64,000 nucleotides of DNA from Larix kaempferi (GCA_027924585.1 BSBM01000232.1:28964001-29028000), one strand, 5' to 3'. Shown: positions 42,852-56,419, counted from the first letter of the stretch. Translations and numbers: made by a program. The notes: a model not told the origin generated them from the sequence alone.

Positions 42852-45800
42852 CATAATCTCACCCATGATGGTTCGAAGGAGAAGACAAAAGACTATCTGC
42901 ATATTCATGTTTTGATCCTACCTCAACTGATTCGAATCACAGGTTCAAGGATCATCCCCATACTTTTGGATTTGTTCTCATCACATTCGATCTGAAGAGC
43001 AAGTACAAGCCACGGGGGGTTCACTCAATAAACTTGTTACATAGCACGATCGTTCACAGGATATTAAAGAATATCCCTAATTTCACTAAATATTGGAAAA
43101 TGCCTCCTAAACTTGTATTGTTGAACCCCCCTCCCAATATACCTTTCAAATTAATAAAACCCCTAGTTTCACTAGATATTGTAGGTATCCATTTTTATCA
43201 ACCCATTTTAATACCCCTTTTATATCATATTATCAAGTTGTACCAAACATGATCCTTAATGCATCTTAGTATAAGCAAACTGGATGCTAAATAAAATAAT
43301 AGTATAATGCTAATAATGATCCCACCATGATTGCAGGGGTGACTAATCAATTTGTAACATTGGATAGTGGTAGACCCAATGAAATAGTAATGGGGAAGGA
43401 AAAATGCATAAAAGGAAACCAAGTCAAGAGATCAATGTAAAAGAATGATAGTCCAATAATCAATGCAATGCTTTGAAAAGATGAGAATTGCAAATGTTTC
43501 ACACCACAACCCGCTAATATACCAATTTTATATCATGTAAATACAAGTATAGCAATAGAGAGCTCATGTTTTCTATAAGCTTAATAAATTAAAATCCATA
43601 AAAATGCAAAAATGAAACCCTTTCATGGATGGACTTCCCTACCTTCCGATCAAAACAAACATCATTCATCATTGATGTTTGAACCCAAATGAACATAGAA
43701 AAAATCCTCTTACTTTCCAATAACACCATATTATCATGTGCATAACTTAGATTTGGGTCATTCATAAGATGCAATGAATTGCATCCACTTCCTCTACATT
43801 TATTCTTTAAATCAGGAGAATTAACAACATTTAGTTACTTTTTCTTAGCTTATATCTAGCTTTTTTATCTTTACAAAAAAGGGAAAAACTCCATTGTTAA
43901 GTTTCAAGCATGCAATAGTTTTAAAGATACACAGATGGTGAAACTTATATGACACTATTTCCCGATAATGATAACGCTTAGGGTATGTAAATAAGGATTT
44001 AGATTTCCACCTATGCCAGTTCCAATACAATATTAAGGCAGATGCCTTCCATATAAGACTTGAAATTACAATTATGAATGTGCCAAGGTTTAACACATTT
44101 CTTCATCATGATTTAACCATAAATGGATAAAAACTCAAACCTTGGCCCCTAAACCTTAACCCAAATCTGAATGGATCCCTCCCTTAATCACAAGGGTAAT
44201 AAAGAATAGAGAAAATTTGAAGGCATTAAGAGGATAGAATGGCCTTAGGTTGGGAAAAGGTCCAGTTGAATTCTATTAAGCATTGGGTAGCCATGAAGAG
44301 TAATCTGCATAGAAATGTTGCATGGTGTATGGTTGATATTTAATATAGAACTCACAGGGTTGGTAAAAATCCTTGCGATCAATCTGTAGTAACCAACTAT
44401 CACAAATAAGACTACATGCTCTAAGTTATTATTTTCTAGCAAGATTGGTCCGGCTAGAGGGTGATTCATGGCAATTGAAAGACTGTTGAGTTCCTAAGAA
44501 TCCATGGTTGGGAGGAACAGGGAATTTCCTTAACAAGTTTATGGTTGGGAGGGAAGGGGAAGTTCCTTAACAAGTTTGGTCATGTAAGGATAGATAAGTA
44601 CATTTGCAAATTTTGTATAGTTGGTTTGCAAATTCTATATATTTGGTTACAACAAGCAAACATTTAATTGGTTTTGGTCTTTTAAATTACTTGTTTCTTA
44701 TTGATGAACAATAGTGTATTAATTTCCGTTTATTTTTTACCATTTATGAGTTTTTTCTATAATTCTTATTTTTAAATTACCGGTTTATTATTGATGCATA
44801 AATAGTGATATTAGTTTATGTTTATTTGTCTACTATTTATGATTTTTCTGTAGTTGTTATAGAAAGCTACAGAATTATATAAAAAGGAACAAGAGTTGCA
44901 AGCAACTTAGTCCCTACCTTATATCATAGAAACAAAAATCAACAATAAATATCAGTAAGACACAATCAAAATTAAATTAAATAATTCACAAATTCAATAT
45001 AATTTTGTCATGATGACCTTCTTTAGCACATTTGGCATCATAGTAGTCTCATATCATCCACTACTCAAAAAACACTTAACAAATAAATGTCAAAATGATC
45101 AACCTTCAAGTTGTCGTAGAGGTTTAAAAATCTAGATACATATGAAAAGACGACTAGGAACTTGGAATAACCTATACATGTCCTCGAGCTATGTGATGGC
45201 AAATGAAATTTTTAGTTTCCTTATTTTTAGTAATGTGTGCATTAAGATACTTTAAGGGGGAGGGGGCGTATGCTTTTCTTATGAAATCTAACTTTGGTGA
45301 AATGTGATACTATAAGAGACAAACTGAGTCATATATATATATATATATATATATATCCCAATGTAAAGGGGTAATAGGTCCAGGAATGATTGTAGAGAAA
45401 CTTTGCATACTTTTTCAAATGACTAAATGCATAGAAATACAATATGTATTGTGAAGCAACCAATAGCAGATTTGAATACATGCTAGCATATTCCATACAG
45501 TAACAAAGTTAATAGTAAATTTATTTAGCGATATAATAAGTAGAAAACTAGTAGCACGTTAGTATAAGTGGTTGAGGGTTTCAACCAGTATCAATTTGAA
45601 ATATAGATTTATACAGTTAAATATCAACAATGTTAAACTCCTATATTGACAGCTAGAATATCTGGGATTCTATATCATTAACATCCCCATATGCATAGTT
45701 TCAAAATGGGTATGGGGTGGACCCATTTTTTCTTGTTCAAGGGGAGGATGATACAAGTCATTAAATAGTAACAGAACTAGTTGTCAATATTAAACAACTA

Positions 45801-46240
45801 AATATGCTATCATTAAATACATAACAAACGCCAAAACATCCACCAACAAGTAGTAACTTAATAGGTAACCCTTGAAGGATAATAAACATTGTTCATTCAG
45901 AACGAGGTTCCATGATAAGGTTAATAACAATTTACAATATATTTATATAGACATTGGATGATAGTTTTGCAGCTGCATATGGACCACCTATGATGAGTCA
46001 CGGAGATGGCATAAGTGAGGACATATATCATGACAAAAGAAGTGATCATAATGTTAGGAGTGTTCGATGTCCACCTTTACCACGCCAATGTGGTCGGTGG
46101 GGAAAAGATTCAAAGGAGTAGAGTTTATTTTCTTTAAAGATTGCAATACCTTTCTTCAACATACAAACATACAAACTTGTGCAAATTGTTCTAATTGATA
46201 TACACATTTGAAAATATATAATTCAACTTAATGATGAAAA
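42852..46240. other. Non-coding interior of the 13.36-kb element, part 1
   Basis: Only short random frames. A diverged duplication lies at 44670-44870 (TTTTAAATTAC..GTTT.TTATTGATG, then TTTATTTGTCTACTATTTATGA). A TA microsatellite occupies 45330-45356. No pol motif was found on either strand. Confidence 0.55.
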
Positions 46241-48330
46241 AATATGATCCATATTTCTATATTAAATATTCACTTAAAATTTATCAAAATAATTATTTAA
46301 ACAATATATTTTGTATTAAAATGTTTATAATTTTATAATAGAAAAATAAATAAATATATATATATATATATACCTTATTATTATTATTATTATTATAAGT
46401 GGAAGCATTATATAATTGTTTGATATATTATAAATCTTTTTATTCATTATGATATAATATTTATTAAATTTTTTTATTTTTTATTATATTATATTTTAAA
46501 TTAATTTTGTATCTTTATTATTATTATACCAAAAATTTGAATTCAAATATTAATATTTTAGTTTTTTATTTAGATAAAATAATTTTATTTATTTAATATT
46601 ATAAAAATGTAAATGAAATATATATATATATAATACTTCATTTAAATCTTGTTATTATAACACCTTTTGAGATCAACAATTAATTTTTTATTCTTTATTA
46701 TTATACCAAGTATTGTATAATAGGTTTATATATTAAATTATAGTTTTTATTTTGTTATTATTTGTTATTATTATAACACCTGAACCTTGTTGCTACTACA
46801 CCTTGCTCTTAATTAACACAATTTTTTATTCTTTATTACTATACCAAAAGTTTGAAGCATTTTATAATTAGGTGATTTATTAAGTCAATAGGTTTTTGGT
46901 TAAGTATTGGTTGAGTATCTATATAAATATAAAATTTCAAGACTCTAGGTGAATCTCGTGGCTGCCATATATTACTCTTTGTCAACAAATAAGTTTATAT
47001 TCTTTATTATTAATATACCACAAGTTTGAAGCATTCTATAATTCGCTGATATCTCGCTCTTGATAAACATCTTTTTTGATGACGGTTACGGGTGGTCTGT
47101 GCTCCTTTATGATTTAGGTAAATAACACAAATTATAAGGTAAATAATAAGTTATAAAGAGGTGAATAGTCCAGTTGTTATGGTCAATTCTTGGAAAGGAC
47201 GACGACCATATATATAATAAATATTGAATTGATTTAGGCTTAACAATTATTCTGTATGTGCTTCACCCATTGAACCAAGCAATGAACAAGTTTACTCTAG
47301 ATCTCCATTTCTTAGCATATCAGCATGTCGTCTTCAACTTGTATTGAGTTAATCTCCATGGCTTCGTCTTCAACTTGTATTGTGTTTAATCTCCATTACT
47401 TTATATAAGGGAGGTTGAATACTTTTGAAATGCAAGCAAAGCAGCATGCAGTATTCAACTTGTATTGAGTTAATTTGAGAATTAGAAGATATATGTGTAA
47501 CTGTTGAGATCTCTAAATTATTCTGTAATCGGTTTTTAGAGTTGCCTGTATTTATTAGTCATTTTGTTCTATCAATAGGTTTTGTAACCAAACCCTAAAT
47601 CAAAATTAATATAACAACAAATTTAAATTCAATTATAAATTGAATGAGATGCTACCATTCCAATATTTTGATAGTAAGAAGCAAAAATCATGTGGTAATA
47701 TTCTTACTGTAATTTGAAAGTTTGTCATTAAATTTAGGCATAAACTCAAATACATGGTGGAATGATTTCAATTTTATTTTGAATCAAATAAAACTGTTAT
47801 GATTAGTTGTGTAGCTATAAGTGTAACAACTATGAATTTAATAAACACCGAATAAGTATTTTACCTCAATCGAGGATTGGATAGTTATCACAAATCATGT
47901 TGTGTCAGGGATAATATTTGGTGCCTTTTGTATCCATGAATTCAAGTTGGAATGCCATAATAATGGAAACATCAGGCTACAAATATTTTTGAGATTTAAT
48001 ATTTGACTGTAAAAAAAATAGTCACGCTAGAAATACCTAAAATTTATGGGACCTGTGCAATAACAAGACAAAGAATTGCAGGCCTAAAACAATGGAATCT
48101 TGAGTGCTTTGAAGATAAAATCCATTCTAGATAGCTCAAAGATGAAGGGAAAATAGAATATTTAGTAGGTAGTGGAGAGGGAACATTAAGGGAAGTAATT
48201 ATAAGCATGTTATAAGTAATTTTAGAAAAACATAATAGACGAGTAGCAAATCCTCCATCATATAGTCTGTACTATGAAAACAAATCTAGCATTTTCAATC
48301 AATATACCTGCTGAAAAATCTAAAATTTAG
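46241..48330. other. Non-coding interior, part 2; extremely AT-rich
   Basis: 46250-47060 is almost entirely A/T with ATT microsatellite runs (46378-46396) and repeated TTTATTATTATACCA.AAGTTTGAA phrases near 46515, 46840 and 47010. At 47325-47475 the phrase TTCAACTTGTATTGAGTTAA recurs three times. Confidence 0.5.
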
Positions 48331-48337
48331 ATCTAGA

Positions 48338-48485
48338 TAGGAAAACATAACATAATCATTGAAAATTTGAAAGATCATAAAACAAAATGGTGGAGAGGAA
48401 GATATCAACAAAAGATAGGAAAACATAATCATTGAAAATTTGAAGGATCATAAAACAAAGCAAGGAAGATATCAACAAAAAAAAG
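48338..48485. repeat. Tandem duplication of about 70 bp
   Basis: GATAGGAAAACATAATCATTG..AAATTTGAA.GATCATAAAACAAA and GGAAGATATCAACAAAA occur twice in a row, with one small indel. Confidence 0.85.
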
Positions 48486-51400
48486 ATTTTTCAAGAATAG
48501 TCCCATTGTGATGCAATATTGAGGAAGGAACCATGACTAACCTTGTGAATCTCATTGTCTATAATATGATCCAAGTAACCCCTGGACTCGAGAGAAACAC
48601 ACCACGTGATCACCGCAATTATGCATGTCCACCAAAATGCTTGTATTGCCATCATAAGAGGAATAGTGTTGCAGCTCACGTGAGCCTTTGAGAGCAGAGT
48701 CCATAGCCAAAAATGCAGACAACCCATTTCAAATAATTTTGAAACATTAATCCCATGACTCCCAATAATTCTTCAAGACATGAACTCAACTGCTAACACA
48801 AGTAACTCATATATGAGCATGTCACACAAGAAATCTTCTACCCCATAACAAAGAAATCAAATGATATCTTTAACAACAAGCATATCAGGTGCGCCTCCCA
48901 AATGTCAATCACTTAAATCCCCATTGTGAAAGATACTATTAGAGATCAGAAATTTATGGGTGAAAATTATTGATTCAAGGTATTGAGGGAAAGTAATTCT
49001 AAAAATACCCCTTTTTTTTAGGAAATCTTAACGAAATAATTTTAAAAAAATCCCAGTTTTATGAAATTTGAGTGAAACGCCTCTCAAAATTACTCTTTTA
49101 GGAAATCTCGGTGAAATAAAATTAAAAAATCCCTAGTTCTAGCAAATATGGGCGAAACACCTCCCAAAAACTCTAGAACCCAGCAAATAGTGGCGAATCA
49201 AAGTTTGACCGCGAATTTTGGAGGGCAAAACCATATTTTGTGGGTTTGTTTTTGTATTTTCATTTGGGCGATTGGATTTCTATATAAAATTGTTGATGTA
49301 AATTTGGGCTAAACACGTTAAATATGTTAAAATAGTATCATGTTAAAAATTCACCTTTTCAAATTTTTTAACCATCTTCAACATCCAAATCCGATTCAGA
49401 ATAATGTCAAGAAGAAATTACCTTGAAGGAAAACTGGGTTTTTCTCTACTAGATGAATAGATTGACTAACTGTATAGCGAATAGCTAAACGGGAGACACA
49501 AAAAATTGTTCTGTAAATATTCTTTACTCAAACATATTTGAGGAAGAGGATGAAATGTATAGGTTCGCGGGTTACCTGAGAGGAGCCCGAATGAGTTCAT
49601 GATTTTGTTCCGTTACATCCTTGGAGAATATATGTAAACACTGCAACATTTTTTAGCTGCGTTAACGAACTCAAGAATGAATTTGTGGACAACTAATGGC
49701 GACAGAGGGATCTCCATCTCTATTCCCATGTGCAAGGGCAGAGACGGCTCGAAGTTTCTCCATTAAACCAAAATGCCAAATGAAATGAGTAAGAAAAACT
49801 TCAATCCGTTCCCGCCCTCACAAAGATCGAGGAAGAGTTAATAGTAGTGTATTGGGAACTTGAGCTTCCTACCTACTTACCCAAGTGTTGATGGACATGG
49901 CCAAACCTTCATAATTACACTCAATCCGTTTGTCGATCTCTGGCAACCCAATATTTAAGCCGATAGATGAAATTTCGAAGAATGCTTTGTAATTTTAGTC
50001 ATAACATATTGTATAACATAGTTATATTTATAAAAAGATGCTTTGTTACATGTCCTTTGTAATTTTAGAAGAAATAATATAGGATCTTAAGGGTATTAAC
50101 TAGAATAACCAATGCCCTTTTATCCTTAGTGAAAGGTAAAAAGTACATAAGTTAAGCTTTAGATATATTTGGATCTATAAGTTGGATAAAGTATGATTAA
50201 TTTGAATGGGTATACTCTTACAAAGATAAATTAAGTTGGAATCATGAACTAGTATTGTAATTTGTATTAAATGTTGCATAAGAAAAATGAAGTAACATGA
50301 AAAAATTAAAGAATGATTTCTTCATAAAATCCTATAAAAATGAAGTAAACAAACCTATATGAATATATATAACTAAAACTTCAATTCATAAGGAAAAGAA
50401 AGTCCTCTTTAAAATGTTACATGCATTTATACATATAAGGTATTAGTGTGTAGATTATGCGGAGTAAGTTTACAAAGGAATAATTCATATATTCGGTCCT
50501 TAAAAAAAATTGGTGTGTGTAAATGAGGAACTTTATAGTTTTTAACTAAATTTTGGAACTAATCATGCCTCAAAAAATATCAAGAATATTTTATGGTGGG
50601 TGATTCAATGGGGCCATTCCTTATATCTTATCTTGAAAGGACCTCATTCACTAGGAATTCTCTTTCACTTAGTAGACTTGCCTCACCCATCATGAAGCCA
50701 AGGTCACGATTTTGTGCAATGTGATCACCAATGTTAAGGATTATAGGAATTGTAGATAGCATAGTTTAAATACCTAGTTCTATATGAGAGTCATCAATAT
50801 GTCTTATTTTTCATCATTCACCAATGTTAGGCATTATATGGTTATAGATTACATAGTTTGAAGACACAGTTCCATATGAGAGTCATCAATGTATCTATTT
50901 TTTCATCATTGGGTTTCTCGTGGCTTATATATTCATGTAGCTTGTACTATATGTTTCTTTCAATTGATTGTGTTTGGTTCTTTATATGTTTGTTTTCTTA
51001 GTCATTGTAGCTTTCACATGCTTTTGTCCTAATATTGTTGGCATTGCATTGATAAAATAATGTGTTTTTCACTCAAACTCTTATCACTACATAGACCCTG
51101 CAAATAGTTAGGTGGCATTAGTTTCCCTAAAAGTGAATAAACTCATCATGCAAGCATACAACATGTTACCAACGAGTGGTTTTTAAATGAAGACAACCGT
51201 TTGAACCATTTTTTTGATAACAAACAAATACTTTGGAGAATCATTCCACCTTTTCCACTCTCCAATAATTATTATTTCGACAATGGCATCAACTCACTTT
51301 TATGATGATAATATGTAAAAATATATAATAAACAAAATAAAAATCAACATGGTAGAGTAATAAAATAAAGTAAAATCATAAAACACACCATTTAATCTCT

Positions 51401-52380
51401 CATATAAATGTAACAAATAAGGTTATTCTTATTGAATTTTTTGTTATTGTTCACAAAAAAAAATGTGTTTTCATTATTAATGTGCACCACATCATTGTTA
51501 CAACAGTTCACAAAGTGACTCAAACGATCATCAAACACATTAAGAAAACATGTGAGGATTTTGCAAACACTTAATGGTTAAGGGGCCTATCTGGAATAGG
51601 TCTGGAGATCTAAAATGAGCAGGTCTCGGGAGATGACCAAGAATGATTCTCTAGGCCACAACCATCTTTCTTCATCTGAGTGGGATACGAACTCCATGTG
51701 TAGCTTTTGAGCAATGGAAATGGACCTTAAGGAAAAAATATGGTGACCGGGAAATAAGGGAGTTAAACCCTAATGGTGGATTCTTGATCTCAAACACCAT
51801 GAATAACACCTAAAATGCACATGATTATTTATAGCGTTGCAAGCCCCAATAGGGTGTCTTTGACGTAGGATTTGGATATGGGTGCCATTATTTTTTTATG
51901 CGTTATAGATAGGTCTCATGGTCTTGATCATGGTTATGGTAGGGAAGCAACAACTTCAATCCCTTCAACATGTGTCCCATGCATATAATGAAGCATATGT
52001 TGTAACATATGGTATTTCATATAAAATGTAACATTTGATTTTAATAAATGGAGTTTTTCTATCCTCATTTTCTAGTTGTATAAGAATAAGTAGATGTTCA
52101 TATAAACCATTGTTTCCTACCTAATAGTTGTATCTTTCAACCTCCCCCGCCAATTTTTCTACAATAAGAATATATCCATCATCTTAGAGATGCTTGTTCT
52201 TCCATGTTAGCACACAAACTAGCATCTTAATATTGAACTCCTAAAATCAATGATAGCTTATGGACCACTAAGAGGGAGTCCATTGTCACCACACAACATT
52301 TTTTGTCCATTTAGGTTATCTCTTCTCTAGATCAAAGGCAGAGACCCTAGGATAGGATCACGGTAGGACTACTAGAGTTT
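48486..52380. other. Non-coding interior, part 3, with short duplications
   Basis: A diverged duplication of about 110 bp at 48990-49190 (TTTTAGGAAATCT..G.GAAATAA, AAAAAATCCC, GAAACGCCTC/GAAACACCTC), and another of about 90 bp at 50725-50910 (CACCAATGTTA.G.ATTATA, CATATGAGAGTCATCAAT). No pol or gag motif, and no gene family was recognised on either strand. Confidence 0.5.
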
Positions 52381-53368
52381 AACAATGGAGTACATGGTGA
52401 AAATGAAGAGTAACTTTAGAAAAACAAAGTATTTTGGTTTTTGTAATATAAGAGTCATGAAGGAATTGGAGACTAATGTTTTATACAATGGGAAAATGGG
52501 GTCAACCAAGGATTGCATCAGGCTTTCTTTAGGAAGATTAAAAAGGGACAACGTCGCAATGCACAAATCTAGATGCTCTCTAGTGGATGGGATAATTTTA
52601 GAGATCACACAAAAGGAAATTTCTAGAGCAAAAAAAATTCAAATGGACTCAAGGAAGAAAGCTACATTGAAATACCCATGATTTCTAGACATGAAATATG
52701 CACCTAAACTACACTTCCAATTGATAACAATCACATAAAAGATAGAAAGCGTAATCCTTCATTACCTCAATTCCATTAACAATTTGAAGATCCATTAACC
52801 AACCAAGCACATGAGCAACATGAAAACCCTTTAATAGAGCACTAACATCAACCATCCTACATCCCCATTGAGTATCCCTTGTCCATCAAACTCAATACCT
52901 CATGCCCTTGTCCCCTGATTTTCCCTCTGCCTCCACTCCACTGCTTCTACATGAAATGTAATAAAATATACCCTAAATATTTGTATTGTCATTTAACATA
53001 ATTAAGCCCCCTTGGCCCCTTAATACAGGGCAATATATTTTCTCATTTCCATCTCATAGTTTATTCCCCAATATGAATGGACGTGATAGGATATTGCCTA
53101 CCAGCTGACCCCCCCCCCCCGTGGTACAAGCACATGCTTTTTGAGCATGATCCACTTCTTCCCAAGAAGAAGATACCTTCAGACATATGACCAAGCATCA
53201 CACCTGCTTGAGTTTGGAGCATTTATTTTTTGTGTGTGCCTTACAGTCTGTTTTTTGGAGGGGGTATTTTTCCCATGAAATTTTCCCCACTTCCTTGGTT
53301 TATTGATTGTTATTATTCATTGTATTGGGTGACCTTTGGTCTTAGTTACCAGGGCCCAAGATGGATTA
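52381..53368. other. Non-coding interior, part 4
   Basis: Contains a 98-codon plus-strand frame (52385-52681, Lys-rich, MEYMVKMKSNFRKTKYFGFC start) without recognisable family, and a C-run at 53110-53120. It leads to the purine tract. Confidence 0.4.
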
Positions 53369-53376
53369 AGGGGGGG
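53369..53376 (+). promoter_or_regulatory. Polypurine tract of the 13.36-kb element
   Basis: AGGGGGGG directly before TGTTAGG at 53377. Confidence 0.8.
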
Positions 53377-54206
53377 TGTTAGGATATTCCTATACTCCAT
53401 CCTAGTCCCACTAGTATTTTGATCATTTACATTTTCAATCATGCATGCACTTTTAGGGTTTGCATGCATCATTTAGGGTTTGCATGAATTTGCATGCATT
53501 CCAGTCATCAGTCCCAGCACCTAGCCCTCAGGTAGCTAGCCCCTGGAGCTTCCTTCTACTCAGTTTCAGCCCTCCTAGCTTGTCATGCACCCTCCTTTCA
53601 CCTACTGCATGAGAAGGGCGCCTTTCTCACCTACCGGTCCAGTTTACTTCAGTTATCCACCAGTCTTTCCTTGATTTGAGGCCAGAATGACTCCTCACTG
53701 ATGTTATCACTATGATTGACATCCGATGAGACATGACTACCTGTTCTGACTCTAGTTATCTCCTCATGCGCCCTCCACTGATCCTCCTTCATTCAGTTAG
53801 TGTCTACATGTGCCAGTTACATTCAGTTACACCTACCACACTCAATTAGACTCAGTTTGACTGACGGTTGACAGTTACTTGTGCATTGATGACTCCACCG
53901 ATGATGAGATAGACTACTAGTTGTGCTCCAATGACACTCCAATGATCCTTTGATCACTCCATGAAGGATAATTCGAATTGCCACCTTAGGCATTCGAATC
54001 CTCATGCATTGTATTATTTATATGTCCATTTGTGATTAATAATTTAGTGTGTGTGAAGTATTTTTGCTTCTATCCGAGTTCTACTGTATTACTATTATGT
54101 TTCTCATTATACTGTATTGACCACTCTTCTTCTATTTTCTTGCTTAATCAATTACTTTCTTGTGAGGTATACATCATCTCTTAGATCTGCTGTGAGGATT
54201 TTCACA
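53377..54206 (+). repeat. 3' LTR of the 13.36-kb element
   Basis: Same start and end as the 5' LTR. It carries an extra TGAATTTGCA stretch near 53485 compared with 40960. AGAGA follows at 54207-54211. Confidence 0.93.
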
Positions 54207-54471
54207 AGAGATAGAGAGAGGGAGGGGTTGTTAGGGGGTTAAGGGTAGAGAGAGAAGGGGGGTGTAAAGGGGTTAAAGGTAGAGAGAGAAGGGGGGTGTA
54301 AAGGGGTTAGAGGTAGAGACAGAGGGTGGTGTTATGATATTTGTGGTAAGTGGAGCAAGGGAGAAAGAGAGTGAGAGAAGGGGTTAGTAAGGGTTAGGGA
54401 GAGAAGGAGAGGGAGAGTCAGAGAGAGGAGGGGGTTAGTGGTAGGGGGAGGCATGTGTGTGTGTGTGTGTG

Positions 54472-54514
<43 letters not shown>

Positions 54515-55090
54515 CAATGGGGTAATGGTGTTTTATGGAGTTGGCAGAGAGAGGGAGGGGTGGGGGTCAGGTGTAGGTGGAAAGAGAGAGAGAGGGGGGG
54601 GGATTAGAAATGCTTAGGAGGACGGGGGGGGAGAGAGGGAGAGGAGGGAGTGGTTATTGGAAGGGGGTGAGTAGGAGGATGAGAGAAAGAGAGAGATGAA
54701 AAGAGAGATAGATTTGTGGGGGAAAGGGAGGAGGGTGTGGGTGACTAGGGCTAGGGGAGTGTTAGGGGGAAGGTGTTAGGAAGTTGGATAGGTGGTGTTA
54801 GGGGGTTGGGGAGGGGGTGTTAGTGTGTTAGGGATTTGGGGCATGTTTGGGAGTTGGAGAGGGGGTGCATTATAAGGATTGGGGGTGAGGGTTAGGAGTG
54901 TAGGTAAACATAACATGTATGTGTGTTTTCTCACAAAAATAGGTACATGGTTTATAATGCTAATACTAATGTGTGATATGTAACACTACAATTAAATTTT
55001 TTACTATTGATAACATTAGAAATAATTCAAGGGTGGTAAGGGGTTAAAGGTAGAGAAAGGGGGGGTGTTAAAGGGTTAAAGAGAGAGAGA
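54207..55090. repeat. GA/G-run array, right half
   Basis: Continues the array of 39930-40850. It includes a (GT)n run (54453-54471), a (GA)n run (54475-54512) and repeated GGGTGTTAGGGGGTT and GGTAGAGAGAGA.GGGGGGTGT phrases, some in direct tandem (54245-54315). About 54900-55020 is an ordinary-sequence island with words shared with 39460-39500. Confidence 0.9.
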
Positions 55091-55094
55091 GAGG

Positions 55095-55552
55095 GAGATA
55101 CATTGGGGGTGAAAACCCTAAGGTGAAAAACCCCATAACTTCCTCAGAGATAGAGAGAGCAATGGATCAACCAAAATACACTTGAGATAGTCTCCTAGAA
55201 GCAGATGATCCTCCTCCTCACTAGTGCGCCACTTTCTGAGTGAGAGAGAGATGAATTTTCGAATGATCTAAATAGAGATCTCCTCATCTCTATTTATACT
55301 AACCTGTTTTCCTAGTGACCTTATGCGGCCGACTTGTCTAGCTAGGTACATCCACAATATAATCTATATTTCAGGGCCGACCCCACACATGGTGGTCTAA
55401 TAACCCATCGACAAGTACACACACTTGCGACACTTGTCAATCCACATGACGACACTTCCTTATAGAGGAATAACACATCTCTAATAAGGGTACAATAAAT
55501 ATATATGAAATACATAGATGAAATACATTCCGAAGTTACATATACATCAACA
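55095..55552 (-). repeat. Copia copy A: 3' LTR, truncated
   Basis: On the minus strand it begins TGTTGATGTATATGTAACTT at 55552, identical to the LTR start of copy B at 59462. It continues with shared phrases (GGTCTAATAACCC complement, TATAAATAGAG, ATCTCTGAGGAAGTTAT, GGGGTTTTTCACCT), then loses similarity near 55100 and passes into the GA-rich array. About 140 bases of LTR end are missing compared with copy B. Confidence 0.8.
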
Positions 55553-55561
55553 CTCCCTCTT
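55553..55561 (-). promoter_or_regulatory. Copia copy A: polypurine tract
   Basis: The minus strand reads AAGAGGGAG immediately before the LTR start at 55552. Confidence 0.75.
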
Positions 55562-55849
55562 AACTAGGAAGGTATTTCTCGACACAGATCTGCTAGACAA
55601 GTCTTCTTCTCAGGATCATCGTTATCGATGCATCGTCACTGCTGCTACTATCTCAACCAATCTATGACTCTACTCGTCATAGGAATTTCTGCAGATCCAG
55701 TCCTTTTTCATACTAGATGTAGGCCCACCACCTGCAGGTCTTCATCATCACTGGCCATACTGTGGAAATCTCGGGACTTATTACGTGCGTCACAAAACCT
55801 TAAAAGAGTCTCTTGACTAGCAAGAACTCTAAAGAGCATCTGAGGCCTT

Positions 55850-56395
55850 TTTCATCCTGTCCAGATCTCTAGGACTTATTACATGTGACCCCACCACAAA
55901 ACCTCGAAAGAGAATCCCAGGACTGATTACGAGCACAAGGCTCAACCTATCGGATCTCCCAGGGCACAAATTACATGTGGTCACCACAAAACCTCGAAAG
56001 AGCATTCCAGGACTGATCACGAGCACAAGGATCAACCTATCGGATCTCCCAGGTAACAAATTACATGTGGTTATGGCAAAACCTTGAAATAGCATCCCAG
56101 GACTGATTACGAGCACACGGCTCAACCTATCGGATCTCCCAGGGCACAAATTACATGCCATAGGACAAAACCTCGAAAGAGCATCTGCCAGATATCCCAG
56201 GGAACATATTACATGCCATAGGAAAAACCTTAAAAGACTATTTACAGATCTCCCAGGGGACAAATTATATGTCCTCCCAAGCAAAACCTCAAAAGAGCAT
56301 TTTCTAGATATCCCAGGGTACAAATTACATACCATAAGAAAAACCTCGAAAGACTATCTGCAAATCTCCCAGGGCACAAATTACATGCTTATCTG
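55850..56395. repeat. 90-bp tandem repeat between pol and the 3' LTR
   Basis: Landmark ACAAATTACATG recurs at about 55966, 56056 and 56146, a 90-bp period, then in shorter units of about 60-70 bp. Each unit has CAAAACCTCGAAAGAGCATC, CCAGGACTGATTACGAGCAC and CCTATCGGATCTCCCAGG. Ninety is divisible by three, so the minus strand stays open for 168 codons (55829-56335) as a repeated FRGFVVTTCNLCPGRSDRLS module. It starts on a non-gag/pol frame and is probably not a gene. Confidence 0.85.
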
Positions 56396-56419
56396 CACAA
56401 CCTGTTCCGCGGCCACAGA

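Larger units (their letters stand above)
40851..54206 (+). mobile_element. 13.36-kb LTR element with gag-like ORF only (LARD-like)
   Basis: LTRs 40851-41670 (820 bp) and 53377-54206 (830 bp), AGAGA on both sides, primer site after the left LTR and a purine tract before the right one. Interior coding is limited to one 341-codon frame near the left LTR. The remaining 10 kb has no protease, integrase or reverse transcriptase that I could read. The two LTRs differ at about 50 positions plus a 10-11-bp indel, so the insertion is considerably older than the Ty3 element at 16-23 kb. Size, empty interior and intact ends fit a large retrotransposon derivative mobilised by a relative. Confidence 0.92.

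Noticed and set aside
49612-49729. Short minus frame starting MGIEMEIPLSPLVVHKF
   Set aside because: It looks like a gene start, but it stops after fewer than 40 codons, has no recognised family and no supporting exon nearby.
52385-52681. 98-codon Lys-rich plus frame within the 13.36-kb element
   Set aside because: No recognisable domain, a shadow frame exists on the other strand, and its length is within chance for AT-rich DNA of this size.
55829-56335. 168-codon minus frame with repeated CNLCPGRSDRLS modules
   Set aside because: The frame stays open because the repeat unit is 90 bp; it is not joined to pol and has no independent start context.
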